Source: Lojkania enalia (Eukaryota; Ascomycota; Dothideomycetes; Pleosporales). Taken from it: a DNA stretch of 64,000 bases. The notes below the pieces were generated by a model. That model ran no database searches. It had not been told where the DNA came from and saw only the letters and a list, made by a program, of their open reading frames with translations. The first letter of the stretch is position 1; each line of letters starts with the position of its first letter. Below are positions 59,968 through 64,000 of the stretch, one piece after another. The stretch spans positions 215,192 through 279,191 of the forward strand of contig ML986600.1 of the NCBI GenBank assembly GCA_010094045.1. Direction: 5' to 3'. The translations under genes and the position numbers were made by a program.

Positions 59968-62598
59968 ATGGATTCGTTCAAGTCGCTCCAGGATACCATC
60001 TCTGCTGCCCTCGTCTCGACTACGCGCTCCGCTACCCGGATCAACGGCGCAGACATAGCCTTCCAACGGTCGCTCAACCCTAAGCTAGGCACCGCGGTTG
60101 ATGCCCAAAATGCCCGACTTCTTCAACTCGCGCAGTGCCTTCTGGAAAATGCTGCATCGAGCTCGGACGCTGTAGGTCCCAAGTTACCCGACGTCGAGGC
60201 CATAGACGGCAATTGGAAGGGGGTTGTTGATATCGTCGACAGCTTGCTTGAAAAGGCCGATATTAGCCTGGACGAGTACACTGGTGTAATCAAGCGAATG
60301 AGTCCCAGCGGAGATCAGGTGCGAGTTTTCGACCCCTAAGGGATTGCTAGGCCCCTTCTTACGGTCATGCAGACTGCAGCTACCTCCAAATCACACTTCT
60401 CAAGTGGGCTAAAACACTTTGCAAAGCCCCAGCTGTCGTTCGAACACGTGCCTCAGAACAATGAAACCGGGGGATTTCGACCTTTGATGACCTATAAACC
60501 ACATGCAAAAGTGCCTCTCGCAGAATGCATGAAGGCGTTCAAAGACAGCAATGGCTGTGAGCAGTATGCGCTCAATATCTATGAGTTATGAAATTGTGTC
60601 CGGACACTAATTTCTTGTAGATTTCCACACCCTTACCAAACCGAGATCGAGTCCTACGAATATCCGCCATCTATGTATGAAGTAGCCGAACCACAGCCTT
60701 ATCCTCCTTTTGAGACTACTACCGCATCGTTTGTAGATACCCCGGAGGCACTGGCTATGATGCTGGCAGAGCTTAAGACTGCAAAGGAGATTGCCATTGA
60801 CTTAGAGCATCACGACAACCGAACGTACGTCGGAATGCTATCGTTAATGCAAATAAGTACGCGGAACAAGGACTGGATAGTTGATACATTGAAGCCTTGG
60901 CGACGGAGACTTGAATGTTTGAATGAAGTCTTTGCGGATCCTAATGTGCTGAAGGTACGATGATTCCTTCCCAGACTTGAAAATCTAATCTGACAAGTAC
61001 AGGTATTACATGGTGCATACATGGACATTGTCTGGCTTCAGCGTGATCTAGGGCTCTATGTGGTAGGACTATTTGATACATATCACGCAGCCAGGGCCTT
61101 GGGTTACCCACAAGCCAGCCTCGCATTTCTTCTCGATAAATTTGTCAACTTCAAAGCCCAGAAGCAATATCGATTAGCTGACTGGCGTGTAAGGTATGCA
61201 TGATGTCATCTATCCTTTGTGCATACCTTAATCAATTCGTTTAGGCCATTATCAGACGAACTGTTTAGTTATGCACGTGCCGATACTCATTTTCTACTTC
61301 ATGTTTTCGATCACATGCGAAATGAGCTAATTGAAAGATCTAATCTGGAGGATCCCGAAAGGAATAAGATCCACGATGTGCTCAAGAATTCAAAAGAGAC
61401 AGCTCTTCAGCGTTACGAACATCCGATCTACGACTCTGAATTCGGCCTCGGCTCCGCTGGGTGGTACAGACTCATATCTCGCACTCCTGTTCATTTCAAC
61501 CCGGAACAATTTTCTGTCTTTCGAGCTGTTCATAAATGGAGAGACGACGTGGCACGACAACAGGACGAAAGTACGCTCTTTATCATGCCTAACCACGCTG
61601 TTTTTTCCATAGCACGGGCCATGCCTCTAGATAAACCGACTCTTTTTACTGTTACACAGCACGTATCTCCTATACTACGAGAGAAGGCGGATGATCTTAT
61701 TTCGGTCATCGCAAGAGCCAAAGCTGCAGGGGAAAATGGACCCGATCTGAATGATATGCTCAAGAAGATTGCACACATTAAATTCCCGGCAATGGAATCA
61801 ACCAAGGCCCCGGAAAGTGCACCGTCTAGCACTCTCGCAGAGCTAGAGTTGCGCACTGCTCCTGCTATTGCTACACTAGACACTCCTGCACCTCGAGCTT
61901 CTCTGTCAAGGTTCTGGGGCTCCCTTCTGTCAGGGGAAGCGTCTGGTCAACGACGATCTGCCTCTACACTGAATGTCAGTCTCGCTCTTCCTTTGCCGCC
62001 ACTCACTGCGGAAATATTTGCCGAACCAGCTAGTGTTGCCGCCCAGAGTAATATCCCACAAGCAGAAAAACTAGAACATGTCTTTGTTCCCAAGGAGGAG
62101 AGGCCTCCAGAGGATCAGCGTACAGATATTTTCATCGTAAAACAACTAGGTGCAGGTCACAAGCGAAAGCGGGCAGCAGTCGAGAATCAAGTAGAGCTTT
62201 CCACCGATGAACTGGACAAAGTTGGTCCAACAAACAATGGCGAAGCCGACGAGATCATGCTGGAAGGGGAAGTTGACGAGTTATCTCGCAGGAAGGAGAA
62301 GGCGCTTAGAAAAGCCGCAAAGAGAGAAGCCAAGAAACAAAAAGCGCTGCTTCAATCAGCAGAAAATGCAGGCTCTTTAAATGACGGGGACGAAGAAGCG
62401 GCATTTGACTACACAAGTGCACCATCGGTTCTTAGGGCGCGGGAAGTGGAAGCAGAGCAAACAAAGGCTGGGAAGAAAAAAAAAGATAAGAAGAAGGATC
62501 CTGGATTCAGTCCCTTTTCTGGATTGCAGGACGCGCTAAAAGGACTGCCAAGGAGTCAGAAGGAGGGACCTGGTCGAAGCAGGACTTTTACTTCATGA
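59968..62598 (+). CDS. RRP6: Nuclear exosome 3'-5' exonuclease Rrp6
   Basis: Five exons, join(59968..60318, 60373..60563, 60621..60954, 61003..61193, 61245..62598), give 806 aa. The N-terminal PMC2NT region (about 15-110) binds the Rrp47 cofactor. The DEDD-Y nuclease domain has D241 and E243 in IAIDLEHHDNRTY, D300 in LHGAYMDIVWLQRDLG, and Y365 and D369 in LFSYARADTHFLLHVFD. An HRDC domain follows with FRAVHKWRDDVARQQDES and FIMPNHAVFSIAR. The C-terminal 300 residues are charged with Lys-rich patches, consistent with a nuclear signal and RNA lasso. It trims 5.8S rRNA, snoRNAs and cryptic transcripts in the nucleus. Confidence 0.96.
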
Positions 62599-62781
62599 AA
62601 CTCCATATTGGGTAATTGGCTCTGCATGCTCTTTCGAGCACGTCCTTCGTTATATATAATACATATAAAAAATCTTTGACGTCATGATGAACAATTCAGA
62701 CCTCACGCGAACTATGTAGCATTTGCTACTATCAATCCCACTCTTTCTTTCCTCTCTGCTGTGTCGCCGTGTTTACATTCT

Positions 62782-63819
62782 TTACACAACTACGCCATCC
62801 AGCGCTCGGTAAAACACTCCGAAATTTCCCACACCTTCCTTACCTCTTGCCTGTCCAAGTCCCGCATTATCTAGTACAGCAAACACTACTTCTTCCCACC
62901 ATCCTCCTTGAAATTCCTCCTCTCCGAAAATCTCCAAGAAGCAGTTGGCAACTTCTTGTGATGGATTTCCGAAGGCCCCGCAACCCAACGCACCAAGAAC
63001 AACCTTTGTATGTCCCTGATGCACTGCAACTCGCAAGATAGCCCTCATCTTACTCTTCATGATTCTCCTGTCTTCTTCTTTGACATACTTTCCCTCCCTA
63101 TTGACCATGGGCCGCCGAAGGGCTGCAAGAGTGATCACACTCACTACATCTAGCTCCTCGACGGACTTTTCTGGCCAGAGGAGAGTGTGGCCATCGGACA
63201 TTGAAGACCGGATTATAACGACTGAAGGTGAGTACAAGGCGCTAAGAGGTGGGATAGGGTAGTATTCGGGATGAAGGGAGAGTGACAAAGAAGACCGGTA
63301 GCAGAGGGCCTCTTCTTGGGCAAGGGCACCATTGAGCCAGCCACCGCCGGGTCGCATTTCACTGGCAAGATTGAGGACAGCAACTGGCTTAACGTTGGCT
63401 GACGATGCTGGGGATGAATTGAGTTTTGGATTAGCGGATGAATCTGTGGCAGGCGTCTCTTCTAGTTTTAATTTGTCGTTTGGGGATATAGAATCCGGAA
63501 AAGACACAGAGGATACAGTCGTATTTAGTTGCAGTTGAAGTGCTGCGTCGAAATTGTCTTGGTCGTAGACTCGCATGCGCGTGCCTTTCCGGCCTACTTC
63601 CTCATCACCTTCTGGAAGTTTGAATCTGGGACAATTATGCGGGTCAAGAGGGGATAAATTTTCGAGACTGTGGGCAGAAGATGTTGTAATGTCGAAATTC
63701 GGGAGCTGAGACATGATGTCTGGTAGAATAGAGCGGGTTTCTAACGCGACTAGTCGGAGGGATTGCCGGAGGGCATTTCGACGATTGGGGTTGGCAGCTG
63801 CTGTAAACATCGTTGACAT
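62782..63819 (-). CDS. Microbial-type PARG-domain protein (DUF2263/PF10021)
   Basis: Single exon, 345 aa from the ATG at 63819. The N-terminus (LRQSLRLVALETRSILPDI) and RMRVYDQDNFDAALQL are typical of the family. The catalytic signature is GGG at 158-160 and QEE at 168-170 in RPGGGWLNGALAQEEALCYR. Later LGALGCGAFGNPSQEVA forms the second macrodomain loop. Related bacterial and fungal enzymes remove poly(ADP-ribose); activity here is inferred from the motif. A low-complexity insert of about 45 residues (100-145) separates the N-terminal helices from the macrodomain. It is convergent with RRP6, 183 bases apart. Confidence 0.9.
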   Translation of the reverse strand: MSTMFTAAANPNRRNALRQSLRLVALETRSILPDIMSQLPNFDITTSSAHSLENLSPLDPHNCPRFKLPEGDEEVGRKGTRMRVYDQDNFDAALQLQLNTTVSSVSFPDSISPNDKLKLEETPATDSSANPKLNSSPASSANVKPVAVLNLASEMRPGGGWLNGALAQEEALCYRSSLSLSLHPEYYPIPPLSALYSPSVVIIRSSMSDGHTLLWPEKSVEELDVVSVITLAALRRPMVNREGKYVKEEDRRIMKSKMRAILRVAVHQGHTKVVLGALGCGAFGNPSQEVANCFLEIFGEEEFQGGWWEEVVFAVLDNAGLGQARGKEGVGNFGVFYRALDGVVV

Positions 63820-64000
63820 GTCGTAATTCCACGGATGGTCGAAGGTAACTATAGGGTTGATTCTTATATGTTTGATAGCTTGAATGATTTAGTTAAATTT
63901 GATTGGAGTTGGGATTGAGGAAGCAATTAAGTTATTTCAATCAATTGCTTTCAGTGATTTACATATGCCCTGCCTTGCGTTCCAAATACGAGACAATATG
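63820..64000. other. Upstream flank of the PARG-domain gene
   Basis: AT-rich 181 bases to the window edge. No gene start is visible. Confidence 0.5.

Noticed and set aside
59513..60058. 181-codon plus-strand frame
   Set aside because: It is antisense to MDM35 and overlaps the RRP6 start; non-ATG start and no domain.

Overview
The window comes from a filamentous ascomycete (Pezizomycotina). Genes carry short spliceosomal introns, mostly 43-65 nt, with GT...AG ends and CTAAC/CTGAC branch sites. Markers include a Zn2Cys6 transcription factor, a Pho84-type transporter, fungal CAZymes and fungal forms of eIF3k, Rrp6, Mdm35 and Pkr1. I cannot name the genus. I resolved 23 protein-coding genes with confidence, two weaker ones and one broken gene; exon joins were chosen so that reading frame and family motifs stay continuous.

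Layout. 0-21 kb mixes housekeeping genes with secreted carbohydrate-active proteins. It holds a truncated GH20 hexosaminidase (-), a GT8 glycosyltransferase (-), ribosomal protein uL11/RPL12 (-), a Zn2Cys6 regulator (+), a secreted BNR_4-type propeller (-), an AA12 PQQ-dependent oxidoreductase (+), eIF3k (-) and a GH27 alpha-galactosidase (+). 21-37 kb holds a Pho84 phosphate transporter (-), a Tvp38-like Golgi protein (+), a fungal four-TM protein of unknown function (-) and a GST (+), separated by long AT-rich gene-poor tracts. 37-55 kb is gene-dense: Mtq2 (-) and SDHAF3 (+) head to head, a Cys-rich orphan (+), Pkr1 (+), an AMSH-type deubiquitinase (+), an AMMECR1 protein (-), an unknown low-complexity protein (-), an allantoate-permease-family MFS transporter (+), Tsr3 (-) and a GGA adaptor (-). 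55.2-59.2 kb is AT-rich and contains a multiply broken DHCR24-like FAD oxidoreductase gene. 59-64 kb has Mdm35 (-) and Rrp6 (+) head to head, then a microbial-type PARG protein (-).

Functional threads. Four secreted glycan-active proteins lie within the first 21 kb, with one zinc-cluster regulator between them. Translation and RNA-processing genes (RPL12, eIF3k, Mtq2, Tsr3, Rrp6) and endomembrane or mitochondrial genes (Tvp38, Pkr1, AMSH, GGA, SDHAF3, Mdm35) are dispersed and show no operon-like logic.

No clear novel multi-gene system is visible. The most distinctive signal is at the RNA level: 9 of about 57 introns inferred here end in AAG or GAG rather than the usual CAG/TAG, and each of those calls is forced by frame and homology. 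The AT-rich tracts hold short coding-like fragments that look like decayed genes, which fits RIP-like erosion (inference).
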